NCBI RefSeq assembly: GCF_004514425.2
Contig: NZ_MYFN02000004.1
Location: 62,001 to 126,000, forward strand
Reading direction: 5' to 3'
DNA length: 64,000 nt
Source of the DNA: Shinella sumterensis
Lineage (GTDB): Bacteria; Pseudomonadota; Alphaproteobacteria; Rhizobiales; Rhizobiaceae
Of the stretch, positions 33,202 through 41,782 are shown in pieces. Position numbers and translations under genes: made by a program. Numbering within the stretch: position 1 is the first letter of the stretch; every line of letters begins with the position of its first letter. The notes under the pieces were generated by a model. It saw only the letters and a list, made by a program, of their open reading frames with translations, searched no databases and was not told the DNA's origin.

Positions 33202-34332
33202 TCACCCCGGCAGGATGCGCTTGGCGGCCTTGCGTTTGGCGGGGCGCAGTTCGTCGGCGATGGTCTTGGCGATGATGGAGAGCGGCAGGGCGAGCATGGC
33301 GCCGGCGGCGCCCCACATCCATGTCCAGAAGATGATCGCGGTGAAGACGATGAAGGCGTTGACCTCCAGCCGCTTGCCCATCACCGCCGGCATGACGAGG
33401 TTTTCGATGGCAAGGTGCACGAGGAAGAACAGGAAGGCCGGCATCAGCCCCATGACGATCGTGTCGTGGGTCAGAAGGCCCGCCGAGGCGAGCGCGATCG
33501 TCATCAGCGTCACGCCGAGGAAGGGCACGAAGCTGGAGATGAACGCAAACAGGCCCCACAGCACCGGCATGCCGAGCCCGCCGAACCAGGCGATCAGGCC
33601 GGTGATCACACCGAGCGAGCCGTAGACCAGCGCCGCCGTCGCGAAATAGTAGCCGAGCGCGGAATCGATGGCGTTCATGATGCGGATCGTCGTCAGCCGC
33701 TGGCTGCGGCGCGGAAACGTCATGATGAGCATCTGGCGCAGCTTGAGCCGTGCGGAGAGAAACAGCACGAGCGCGGCAAAGAAGATCATGCCCTGCAACA
33801 GGGCGGGGGTGAGGCTGGACGACAGGATGCTCAGCACGCTGCCGGTGTTTTCCAGCACCTTCTCCATCGACATCTGCCCGGTCTCGAAGGCGGCCGGATT
33901 GACGTTGAGCCAGCCGAAACGGGAAAAGAGCGGCGTGATGCGGTCATAGGCATCGCGCACCAGATCCGGGGCATTGGCCGCAAGCTGTGTGATCGGCTCG
34001 GCCAGCGCGCCGGCGATGAGGAAGAGGCCGACACCGAAGGCGCTCGCCAGGAGAAGGGCGGCGGGCAGCGGGGGAATGCCCATCTTGTTCAGCTTCTCGG
34101 CGGCGACGCCGAAGATCAGCCCGATGACGACGGCCAGCGACAGCGGGATGAGGATGGGCGCCATCAGATAGACGATGCCCATGGCCATGATGGCAAAGAT
34201 GCCGATGATCGCCCAGGACGAGGCGGTCAGCAGCCCGTCGCGTCTTATCGAGACGTCCTCGACGTCGTCTTCGTTTTCGAGGCTGCTCGCCAGCAGGCGG
34301 CGTTCGGCTGGCTTTGCGGACATGTCGTGCAT
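33202..34332 (-). CDS. AI-2E family (PerM/TqsA-like) permease
   Basis: 376-residue inner-membrane protein with about eight hydrophobic segments. The C-terminal half has the conserved FGGLGMPVLWGLFAFISSFV, PFLGVTLM and NLVMPAVMGKRLEVN stretches of the AI-2E (UPF0118) family, some of which export autoinducer-2 or act as Na+/H+ antiporters. ATG 34332 follows AGGGGG; ATG 34323 is a close alternative. Transport specificity unknown. Confidence 0.9.
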   Translation of the reverse strand: MHDMSAKPAERRLLASSLENEDDVEDVSIRRDGLLTASSWAIIGIFAIMAMGIVYLMAPILIPLSLAVVIGLIFGVAAEKLNKMGIPPLPAALLLASAFGVGLFLIAGALAEPITQLAANAPDLVRDAYDRITPLFSRFGWLNVNPAAFETGQMSMEKVLENTGSVLSILSSSLTPALLQGMIFFAALVLFLSARLKLRQMLIMTFPRRSQRLTTIRIMNAIDSALGYYFATAALVYGSLGVITGLIAWFGGLGMPVLWGLFAFISSFVPFLGVTLMTIALASAGLLTHDTIVMGLMPAFLFFLVHLAIENLVMPAVMGKRLEVNAFIVFTAIIFWTWMWGAAGAMLALPLSIIAKTIADELRPAKRKAAKRILPG

Positions 34333-34374
34333 GGAAGGTTCCCCCTGTCTGCGCCACAAACGCCGCCGGTCGGT

Positions 34375-34399
34375 GGAAGTTCCATAAGCAAATGCCGTT
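34375..34399 (+). promoter_or_regulatory. Possible EcfG-type promoter
   Basis: GGAAG, 16 bases, then CGTT resembles the general-stress sigma factor EcfG consensus of alphaproteobacteria (GGAAC, N16-17, CGTT) with one mismatch. It lies about 95 bases before the DUF930 gene. Confidence 0.3.
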
Positions 34400-34495
34400 G
34401 TAACCTCTGGTGGGTTGCCGGCCGTCGTCAAATCGACATATTGCCGCGCAAACCCCAACGAGCCGTCGAAAACGACGAGGCGAAGAGGAGTGAGA

Positions 34496-34909
34496 ATGGT
34501 AAACCGGCAGACCCGCGGCCTTCGACTTGCCCTGTGCGTGCTTGCGCTGCTGCCCGTCGGCCTGTCGCCCGCCATGGCGATGGACGCCCGGGTGCGCGGA
34601 GAGTTGCAGAAGCTCGACCCGGAAGAACGGCTCGAGCAGCGGTGCGACATGGAAGCGATGGACAAGATCAGCGGCGCCAGGGAAGGCTACCGTCCTGACA
34701 AGGTCATCGCCTACGCGTTCGGCGATCCCAAGGTCGACGGCACGACGCTGAAGACGAAGGGCGCGGTGTTCCGCAGCAAGGGCGAATGGTACCGCCTGTC
34801 CTACAAGTGCGAGACGAGCGCCGACCGCCTGGAGATCAACGCCTTCAAATACACGATCGGCGAGCCCGTGCCGCACGATCAGTGGGCCGCGCATTACCTT
34901 TACGACTGA
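34496..34909 (+). CDS. DUF930 secreted protein
   Basis: 137 residues with a signal peptide (cleavage near AMAMDARV). The mature domain (ELQKLDPEERLEQRCDMEAM, VIAYAFGDPKVDG, YRLSYKCETS) matches the DUF930 family of rhizobial periplasmic proteins of unknown function, with two cysteines likely disulfide bonded. GAAGAGGAG precedes ATG 34496. A possible stress-type promoter lies upstream. Confidence 0.85.
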   Translation: MVNRQTRGLRLALCVLALLPVGLSPAMAMDARVRGELQKLDPEERLEQRCDMEAMDKISGAREGYRPDKVIAYAFGDPKVDGTTLKTKGAVFRSKGEWYRLSYKCETSADRLEINAFKYTIGEPVPHDQWAAHYLYD

Positions 34910-34978
34910 TCGGACCTTTACGACGGAAGGGATGGGCGCGAGAAGCGGCGCTCAACGCCTGCCTCTCGCGCCTGTGGC

Positions 34979-35932
34979 CTAAGCCGAAAGCTTCAGTCCG
35001 ATGCCCCAGGGATCGACGAGCGAGACGGTATCGCCGGAGCGGGTGGTCGGGATGGCCAGTTCGTCCAGCTTCGCCACGGCCGCGTCGAGCTTGACCTTGT
35101 CGTTGAAGCGCAGCGTATAGTCCGAAAGACCGGTCATGCCGTCCTGCCGCTTCGGCCGGCCGCGCGAGTTCCACACATTGGCCGCCACATGGTGGTGGTA
35201 CTTGCCCGTCGAAAAGAAGCTCGCACCCGGATAGGTCGCCATGATGTCGAGGCCGAGCACATCGCGGAAGAACGCGTCGGCTTCCGGGATATCCGAGACC
35301 TGCAGGTGGATATGGCCGATGACCGTGCCGTTTTCCTGGCCCGTCCAGCCGTCCTTCGGGGCCTCGTCGTAGAGCGCCTGGAGGTCGAGCCGGTTCGTCG
35401 CCATCTTCACGCCGCCGTCGGGAACATAGGTCCATTCCGAGCGGTCACGGTCGCGATAGATTTCGATGCCGTTGCCCTCGGGGTCGTCGAGATAGATCGC
35501 CTCGCTGACGAGATGGTCGGATGCGCCGGTCAGCGGCACGTTGTTGTGGGCCGCATGCGCCAGCCACCGGCCGAGCTCCTTGCGGTTCGGCACGAGGAAG
35601 GCGGTGTGGAACAGGCCGGGTGCCGTGCGCGGCGCGCGGGCGGCGTTGCTGCCGGTGGTCAGCGTCAGCAGCGGGCGCCCGCCCACGCCGAGCGTTTCGC
35701 CCGAGGCGGACGTGTCCAGCACCGAAAGACCCATGGCCTTCTGGTAGAAGGAAGAGACCATCGGCAGGTCGATGACGTTGAGATGCGAATGGTCGACGAA
35801 GGCCGGCATATCGACGGCATGGTCGGTCGTGGCTGTCATGGATGCGGTCTCCGCGTGAAGGGGCAGGGCGGCTGCGCCAGCGATGCCTGCGGCGGCTGCG
35901 CCGAGGAAGGTTCGTCTGTCGAGAGCCGTCAT
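34979..35932 (-). CDS. VOC-family dioxygenase-like protein with Tat signal
   Basis: 317 residues. The N-terminus carries a twin-arginine signal (DRRTFLGAAAAGIAG) and the rest comprises two glyoxalase/bleomycin-resistance (VOC) modules, resembling CatE-type catechol 2,3-dioxygenases. Candidate metal ligands: His in HSHLNVIDL, His in IGHIHLQV and Glu in GNGIEIYRD. A Tat signal on a VOC enzyme is less usual and implies export after cofactor insertion. A quasi-palindrome about 100 bases upstream is a likely operator. Ring-cleavage activity is inferred, not shown. Confidence 0.85.
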   Translation of the reverse strand: MTALDRRTFLGAAAAGIAGAAALPLHAETASMTATTDHAVDMPAFVDHSHLNVIDLPMVSSFYQKAMGLSVLDTSASGETLGVGGRPLLTLTTGSNAARAPRTAPGLFHTAFLVPNRKELGRWLAHAAHNNVPLTGASDHLVSEAIYLDDPEGNGIEIYRDRDRSEWTYVPDGGVKMATNRLDLQALYDEAPKDGWTGQENGTVIGHIHLQVSDIPEADAFFRDVLGLDIMATYPGASFFSTGKYHHHVAANVWNSRGRPKRQDGMTGLSDYTLRFNDKVKLDAAVAKLDELAIPTTRSGDTVSLVDPWGIGLKLSA

Positions 35933-36028
35933 GATGATGTCCCTGTTTCGGTTTCCCTCGGAAACCGTTCTGTCGGGAGGAATATGGCTGGCCGGCATCG
36001 TTCACGAAAGATGGTGTTTCGGCGATTT

Positions 36029-36051
36029 ACTGTCAATGCAGCGTTGACGGT
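36029..36051. promoter_or_regulatory. 23-bp quasi-palindrome upstream of the VOC gene
   Basis: ACTGTCAAT and GTTGACGGT face each other across GCAGC; reading the reverse complement, the only differences are transitions at four symmetric positions and the central base. It is about 100 bases upstream of the VOC start and 160 bases upstream of the hemolysin III gene on the other strand. Confidence 0.5.
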
Positions 36052-36211
36052 CTGATTCCGATCAATGCCGGAAGTAGCCCGGCCTCTACTGACGGAACCG
36101 GCCAGCGTTTCAGCCGGCAATGATTGTTGATCCGGCCTCGGCGCTCTCTCCCTTGCCTCCGCGCTGCAAAGATACCACCATAGGAAGGAGTATCATTGCA
36201 GGCAGGGCATC

Positions 36212-36868
36212 GTGGAAATAAAAGGCGTCAAGTGGAACTATGACCGGTACGAGGTGATCGCCGACGGTGTCGTGCACGGCATCGGCGTCGTCTTCGCGCT
36301 GATCGGGGTGACGGCGCTGATCTTCTATGCGACCGTCTGGGCCAGCAGCGGCCAGCTTGCCGCCGCCTGGGTCTATGGCGTGGGGCTGGTGCTCTCGCTC
36401 GGTATTTCCTTCGCCTACAATATCTGGCCGGTCTCGACGGTGAAGTGGCATCTGCGCCGCTTCGACCATTCCGCGATCTTCATCCTCATCGCCGCGACCT
36501 ACACGCCGTTCCTGCAACGCGGCATCGACGATCCGTTCCTGGCGGCCATGCTCGTCGGCATCTGGGTGATGGCGGCGGCGGGCGTGGCGCTGAAGTTCCT
36601 CTTCCCCGGCCGCTACGACAAGCTGGCGATCCTCATCTACCTCGCCATGGGCTGGAGCGGTGTCTTCGCGGCCGGGCCACTGACCACGCACCTTTCCGCC
36701 GCCACGCTGGCGCTGATCGTCGTCGGCGGTGTGCTCTATTCGGTCGGCGTCATCTTCCATGTCTGGGAAAAGCTGCGCTTCCAGAATGCCATCTGGCACG
36801 GCTTCGTCGTGGCCGCCGCCGCCGTGCATTATTCGGCCGTCCTGACGAGCGTCGTCGCCGGCGTCTGA
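36212..36868 (+). CDS. Hemolysin III family membrane protein
   Basis: 218 residues with seven hydrophobic segments. The HlyIII/PAQR-type conserved residues are present: an Asp-His pair in RFDHSAIFILIAATYTPF and His residues in IWHGFVVAAAAVHY near the C-terminus, likely metal ligands. GTG start at 36212, preceded by a weak AGGCAGGG. Bacterial members are linked to membrane energetics and fluidity; haemolysis is not expected. Confidence 0.88.
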   Translation: MEIKGVKWNYDRYEVIADGVVHGIGVVFALIGVTALIFYATVWASSGQLAAAWVYGVGLVLSLGISFAYNIWPVSTVKWHLRRFDHSAIFILIAATYTPFLQRGIDDPFLAAMLVGIWVMAAAGVALKFLFPGRYDKLAILIYLAMGWSGVFAAGPLTTHLSAATLALIVVGGVLYSVGVIFHVWEKLRFQNAIWHGFVVAAAAVHYSAVLTSVVAGV

Positions 36869-36877
36869 CGCCGCCGC

Positions 36878-37381
36878 CTATTGCGCGGCGGGTGCCGCGC
36901 CCTGCGCGTTCGTGCAGCCCTGCGCCGGCCGCAGCGACTTCACCAGCCGGCCGACCAGCGGGGAAATCTCCGCCTTCATCGTATCAGGATATTCCAGCAC
37001 GAAGGAGGCGGCGGCACCCTCGCACAGCGCGATCGCCCGGTGATAGAGGATCGACGTGCCGCGCGTGCCCGAAAGGCTGGCCCAGCCGGCCGTCTGCCGG
37101 TCGTAACTCAGATCCCAGCCCTCCCGCGCATAGGTCGCGCGCCGTTCCGCAACGTCCTCCTTGAAATCGCCCTCGGCCAGCGTGTGGCCCCAGACGGCAA
37201 GCCTCGCCTCGCCATTGGCATAGCTCTGCCCGTCGCCGTTGTCGGCCTCGCGCACCAGCGCGAAGCCCGGCGGTATCTCCACCGCAAAGCCGAAACGGGC
37301 ATTGGCATAGGGCGTCCACTCCGCGGCAATCGCGGCGAGAGGCAGGCAAAAAACACCGATCAGGACGAGAAGAAGGCGCAC
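36878..37381 (-). CDS. Hypothetical secreted protein
   Basis: 167 residues with signal peptide (MRLLLVLIGVFCLPLAAIAA). The mature part (YANARFGFAVEIPPGF, then LSGTRGTSILYHRAIALCEG) resembles small rhizobial periplasmic proteins of unknown function, with two cysteines. Convergent with the hemolysin III gene, ten bases apart. Confidence 0.78.
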   Translation of the reverse strand: MRLLLVLIGVFCLPLAAIAAEWTPYANARFGFAVEIPPGFALVREADNGDGQSYANGEARLAVWGHTLAEGDFKEDVAERRATYAREGWDLSYDRQTAGWASLSGTRGTSILYHRAIALCEGAAASFVLEYPDTMKAEISPLVGRLVKSLRPAQGCTNAQGAAPAAQ

Positions 37382-37508
37382 GTTTTGAGGTCTCCGGTCA
37401 TCAACAGGGAGGGAACGGACAGGCTAGGCCATTTCTTCGTGGATCAAAACACGCACTGGACAGCTTTCCCGCCCTTCCTGTAATTCATTCATAGAAGCCG
37501 GGGGAACC

Positions 37509-38012
37509 ATGGACATCACGATACGCGACGCCACGGAAGGCGATCTTCCGGGCATCATGGACATTTACAACGATGCGGTTGTCAACACGACGGCGATCTG
37601 GAACGAGGCCGTCGTCGATCTCGACAACCGCAAGGCCTGGTTTGCCGCCCGCCGGGAACGGGGTTTCCCGGTCCTGGTGGCGCTGCGCGGAAAACAGGTG
37701 ATCGGCTACGCCTCCTACGGCGACTGGCGCGCCTTCGACGGCTACCGCCACACGGTCGAGCACTCCGTCTATGTGCGCAGCGACACGCGCGGCGCGGGAA
37801 CCGGCGGCAAGCTGATGAAGGCGCTGATCGACCGCGCGAGCTTCAACGGCGTCCACGTGATGATCGCCGGCATCGAGGCGGAAAACACCGCCTCGATCAA
37901 GCTGCATGAAAAGTTCGGCTTCCGCACCGTCGGCCGCTTCAGCGAGGTGGGCATCAAGTTCGGCCGCTGGCTGGACCTGACCTGCATGGAGCTGAAGGTG
38001 CCGAAGCGGTAA
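37509..38012 (+). CDS. GNAT N-acetyltransferase (phosphinothricin-type)
   Basis: 167 residues. The fold of the Pat/MddA subgroup is recognisable: IRDATEGDLPGIMDIYNDAV, the SVYVRSDTRGAGTGGKLMKA acetyl-CoA loop, and ENTASIKLHEKFGFRTVGRF. Characterised members acetylate methionine sulfone, methionine sulfoximine or phosphinothricin. Ends five bases before the convergent msrB, which also deals with oxidised methionine, a suggestive but unproven link. Confidence 0.88.
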   Translation: MDITIRDATEGDLPGIMDIYNDAVVNTTAIWNEAVVDLDNRKAWFAARRERGFPVLVALRGKQVIGYASYGDWRAFDGYRHTVEHSVYVRSDTRGAGTGGKLMKALIDRASFNGVHVMIAGIEAENTASIKLHEKFGFRTVGRFSEVGIKFGRWLDLTCMELKVPKR

Positions 38013-38016
38013 GCCC

Positions 38017-38424
38017 TCAGTCCGGATCGAAGCTGAGCGCCACGCCGTTCATGCAGTAGCGCAGGCCCGTCGGGGGAGGGCCATCCGGGAACACATGGCC
38101 GAGATGGGCGTCGCAATCCGAACAGCGGATTTCCGTGCGCGTCATGCCATAGGAGTAATCGGCGTGATCGGTGACGGCGCCGGGCTCGATCGGCTGGTAG
38201 AAGCTCGGCCAGCCCGTGCCGGAATTGTATTTCGCCTCCGACCGGTAAAGCGGCCTGTTGCAGCAGATGCAGCGGTAGGTCCCCTTCTTCGACAGGTCGA
38301 AATCGGGGCTAGAGAAGGCGCGTTCCGTGCCGTGCTCGCGGGTGATGCGGAACTGCTCGGGCGTCAGGATCTGCCGCCATTCGTCCTTGGTCTTGTTGAC
38401 CTTCAATGTCGTCGTCTCGCTCAT
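38017..38424 (-). CDS. msrB: Peptide-methionine (R)-S-oxide reductase
   Basis: 135 residues. Zinc ligands are Cys52/Cys55 (RCICCNRPL) and Cys101/Cys104 ([11 protein letters not shown]); the catalytic cysteine is Cys124 in RYCMNGVAL. The [13 protein letters not shown] active-site motif is intact. It repairs methionine-R-sulfoxide in proteins. GGAGG precedes ATG 38424; the longer open frame upstream is unconserved. Divergent from the Mrp operon. Confidence 0.95.
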   Translation of the reverse strand: MSETTTLKVNKTKDEWRQILTPEQFRITREHGTERAFSSPDFDLSKKGTYRCICCNRPLYRSEAKYNSGTGWPSFYQPIEPGAVTDHADYSYGMTRTEIRCSDCDAHLGHVFPDGPPPTGLRYCMNGVALSFDPD

Positions 38425-38647
38425 GGGAACCTCCAGTTGCTCCATAGATAGGACGCCAATTGTGGCAAGACAATCAGCCCCCCGGAACAAGCCCGACGTT
38501 CCGCCGCCTGTGCCGCCCGTTGTCATATTCTCGTGAGCAAACGCCGGGTCGTGCCGATCGAGGGTGGTCATTTCCGCACAGGCATCCTAGAAACGGCACC
38601 GGAATGATCGAACGAAGACGGTCGAAGCCGCACGTGAGGGAGATTGA

Positions 38648-40972
38648 ATGACAGGCACCATGGGCTTCACCTTGCTGGCCTTTTGCCTGCCGTTTATCGG
38701 CGCGTTCGTTGCACCCTTCCTGACGCGCCTGCTCGGGCACAATGCCGCCTGGCCGTTGGCGCTCATTCCCTTCGCCGTCTTCCTGCATTTCCTGGGCTTC
38801 AACGCCGATATCGCGGACGGCCGCATCGTCACGGGCGGCTATATGTGGGTGCCGTCCTACAATGTCAGCTTCTCCTGGCTGATCGACGGCCTGTCGCTGA
38901 CCTTCCTGCTGCTGATTTCCGGCATCGGCACGCTGATCATGCTTTACGCCGGCGGTTACCTGAAGGGGCACCCGCAGCAGGGGCGGTTCTTCTCCTTCAT
39001 CCTGATGTTCATGGGCGCGATGCTCGGCCTTGTCGCCTCCGACAGTTTCCTGATGCTGTTCGTCTTCTGGGAGCTGACGTCGATCACCTCCTTCCTGCTG
39101 ATCGGTTTCGACCATGCGCGCGAAGCCTCGCGCCGTGCGGCGCTGCAGGCGCTGATCGTGACGGGCGGGGGCGGCCTGTTCCTGCTGGCGGGCCTCTTGC
39201 TTCTGTGGGACGTGACCGATGTCACGCAGTTCTCGCTGCTCATGTCCTTCGGCCCGGAGCTGCGGGCAAGCCCGTTCTATCTGGCGATCCTGTTTCTCAT
39301 GCTGGGTGGCGCCTTCACCAAGTCGGCGCAGTTTCCGTTCCATTTCTGGCTGCCCAACGCCATGGAGGCGCCCACGCCCGTCTCGGCCTACCTGCATTCG
39401 GCGACCATGGTGAAGGCCGGCGTCTACCTCCTGATGCGGCTCAATCCGGTGATGGGCGGAACGCCCGCCTGGGAGACCATCCTGCCGGCCATCGGCGGCC
39501 TCACGCTGCTGGTGGGAGCCGTGCTCGCCATCCGCCAGACGGACCTGAAGCTGATGCTCGCCTATACGACGGTGGCCTCGCTCGGCCTGCTGGTGATGCT
39601 GACCGGCTTCGGATCGGAACATGCGATTGCGGCGGCGGCGCTCTATCTCGTCGCCCATTCGCTGTTCAAGGGCGCGCTCTTCATGGTGGCCGGCCTTATC
39701 GATCACGAGACCGGTACGCGCGACGTCACGAAGCTCGGCGGCCTGCGCCGGGCCATGCCCATAACCTTCCTCGCCGCCCTGCTCGCCGCGCTCTCCATGG
39801 GCGGGTTGCCGCCCTTCTTCGGCTTCCTCGCCAAGGAGGAGATCTACGCTGCACTCGCCGGCGGCAATGCGCGCGCCATCGCCTTCACGACAACCGCCGT
39901 CCTCGGCAATGCGCTGATGTTTGCCGTCGCCTTCGCGGTTGCGCTGAAACCGTTCCTCGGCACTGCCGTCGCAACGCCGAAACGGGCGCATGAAGGCCCG
40001 GCGCTGCTCTGGATCGGACCGCTGCTGCTGGCGGTAAAGGGGCTCGCCATCGGCGTCTTCTCGGGCCTCGCCCATGTGCTGCTGACCGCGCCGCTCGCCT
40101 CGGCGATAGCGGGCACGCCGCAGACCATCACGATTTCGGCCGTACCGCATATGGGCATCGCGCTCTATCTCTCGCTGCTGACCGTCGCCATCGGCGTCTT
40201 CGTCTTCCTGAAGCTGGATGCGGCCCGCGCGGCGGCCGACCGGCTGATCGAGGACATCGGCTGGGGCCCGGACAGGGGCTTCGACCAGGCGATGCGCGGC
40301 CTCGTGCGCATGGCGACACGGGTCACGCGCCTGACGCAGCCCGGCCTCATGGAAATCTACGTGACGGCAACCTTCGTCGTGGTCGCGCTGGCGCTCCTGG
40401 TGCCGCCGGCGGTGTACGGCGAATGGCCGCGTGCGCCGGTCTGGCCCGCCGACATGCCGTTCCACGAACTGGCGGTCATGGCGCTGGCCGCGCTCGGCAT
40501 CGTCGCCGTGCTGATGGCCAGCAATCGCCTGACGGCCATCGTGGCGCTCGGCATCCAGGGCTTCTGCGTCGCGATGCTCTTCCTGCTGTTCGGCGCCCCG
40601 GACCTCGCCTTCACGCAGTTCATGATCGAGACGCTCTCCGTCGTCATCCTGGCGCTCGCCATGACACGGCTGAAGCTGACGCCGCGCGACCATCGCCCGC
40701 TGCGCGAAAAGATCCCCGACGCCGTGATCGCCACCGCCTGCGGTGTCGGCTTCGCGCTCTATCTGCTGCGGGTCACGCAGGGGCGCTTCGACAGCGCACT
40801 CACCGATTTCTTCAACCTCTATTCCAAGACGATCGCTCACGGCGCCAATGTGGTGAACGTCATCATCGTCGATTTCCGTGGCACGGATACGCTCGGCGAA
40901 ATCGCCGTCGTCATGGTCACGGGGCTGGCGATCCTCTCGCTGATCCGCATCCGCAAGGGGAGACGGGCATGA
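38648..40972 (+). CDS. mrpA: Mrp/Pha antiporter subunit A
   Basis: 774-residue membrane protein, homologous at its N-terminal ~500 residues to complex I NuoL ([51 protein letters not shown]), with C-terminal MbhD- and MbhE-like parts ([20 protein letters not shown]). Part of the inner-membrane cation/proton antiporter that expels Na+ or K+ and keeps cytoplasmic pH. GGGAG precedes ATG 38648. First gene of seven; its stop overlaps mrpB by ATGA. Confidence 0.95.
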   Translation: MTGTMGFTLLAFCLPFIGAFVAPFLTRLLGHNAAWPLALIPFAVFLHFLGFNADIADGRIVTGGYMWVPSYNVSFSWLIDGLSLTFLLLISGIGTLIMLYAGGYLKGHPQQGRFFSFILMFMGAMLGLVASDSFLMLFVFWELTSITSFLLIGFDHAREASRRAALQALIVTGGGGLFLLAGLLLLWDVTDVTQFSLLMSFGPELRASPFYLAILFLMLGGAFTKSAQFPFHFWLPNAMEAPTPVSAYLHSATMVKAGVYLLMRLNPVMGGTPAWETILPAIGGLTLLVGAVLAIRQTDLKLMLAYTTVASLGLLVMLTGFGSEHAIAAAALYLVAHSLFKGALFMVAGLIDHETGTRDVTKLGGLRRAMPITFLAALLAALSMGGLPPFFGFLAKEEIYAALAGGNARAIAFTTTAVLGNALMFAVAFAVALKPFLGTAVATPKRAHEGPALLWIGPLLLAVKGLAIGVFSGLAHVLLTAPLASAIAGTPQTITISAVPHMGIALYLSLLTVAIGVFVFLKLDAARAAADRLIEDIGWGPDRGFDQAMRGLVRMATRVTRLTQPGLMEIYVTATFVVVALALLVPPAVYGEWPRAPVWPADMPFHELAVMALAALGIVAVLMASNRLTAIVALGIQGFCVAMLFLLFGAPDLAFTQFMIETLSVVILALAMTRLKLTPRDHRPLREKIPDAVIATACGVGFALYLLRVTQGRFDSALTDFFNLYSKTIAHGANVVNVIIVDFRGTDTLGEIAVVMVTGLAILSLIRIRKGRRA

Positions 40973-41388
40973 ACACCCTGATCTTCCGCACCGTCGCGCC
41001 CTTCCTCACCGCCCTCATGGTGTTGTTTTCGCTGTTCGTGCTCTTGCGCGGCCATAACGAGCCGGGTGGCGGCTTCATCGGGGGGCTGATCGCCGTTTCG
41101 GCGCTCGCCATCTTCGGCATCGCCAACGGCATTGCGGCCGTGCGCCGGGCGCTCTGGTTCCATCCAATGGCGATATCGGCCTTCGGGCTGTTCATCGCCT
41201 GCCTTGCCGGGCTGATGTCGATCTTTTTCGCCGTGCCCTTCATGACCGGGCTGTGGATCACGCCTGTCATCCTCGGCGTGGAAATACCGCTGTCGTCGGT
41301 GATGCTGTTCGATACCGGCGTCTATCTCGTCGTGGTGGGATCGATCACTTCCATCGCGCTGGCGCTCGAGGCGGGGGACGACGCATGA
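40969..41388 (+). CDS. mrpB: Mrp/Pha antiporter subunit B
   Basis: 139 residues, four hydrophobic segments, with the MnhB signature [14 protein letters not shown] and [16 protein letters not shown] overlaps with both mrpA upstream and mrpC downstream indicate translational coupling. Its separate presence places this in the seven-gene (group 1) Mrp type. Confidence 0.94.
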   Translation: MNTLIFRTVAPFLTALMVLFSLFVLLRGHNEPGGGFIGGLIAVSALAIFGIANGIAAVRRALWFHPMAISAFGLFIACLAGLMSIFFAVPFMTGLWITPVILGVEIPLSSVMLFDTGVYLVVVGSITSIALALEAGDDA

Positions 41389-41765
41389 TGGAGTTTCCCT
41401 TCGCGCTGCTCGTCGGCCTGTTCTTCGCCGCCGCCGTCTATCTCATGCTGTCGAAGTTCCTTGTGCGCGTGCTGCTCGGCGTCGTGCTGCTCGGCAACGG
41501 CGTCAATCTGCTGATCTTCACCAACGGACGCATCCTGCGCGAGGTGCCGCCGATCATCCCCCACGGCCACGACGTGCCGGTGGCGCTGACGGCCAATCCG
41601 CTGCCGCAGGCGCTGATCCTGACGGCGATCGTCATTTCCTTCTCCTTCTTCGCCTTCCTCCTCGTGCTCGTCTACCGCGCCTATCAGGATCTCGGCACCG
41701 ATAACGGCAACGAGATGCGTGCCTCCGAGCCGGAGAACGATCCCCTTCCGCCCACCGGCTACTGA
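41385..41765 (+). CDS. mrpC: Mrp/Pha antiporter subunit C
   Basis: 126 residues, three hydrophobic segments, NuoK-like ([32 protein letters not shown]). Starts at ATG 41385 overlapping the mrpB stop. The acidic Asn/Glu-rich tail is cytoplasmic. Confidence 0.94.
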   Translation: MMEFPFALLVGLFFAAAVYLMLSKFLVRVLLGVVLLGNGVNLLIFTNGRILREVPPIIPHGHDVPVALTANPLPQALILTAIVISFSFFAFLLVLVYRAYQDLGTDNGNEMRASEPENDPLPPTGY

Positions 41766-41782
41766 CAGGAACCGACCCGCCA

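Noticed and set aside
38474-40840. 788-codon open frame antisense to mrpA
   Set aside because: Charged, repetitive shadow; mrpA on the plus strand is unambiguous.
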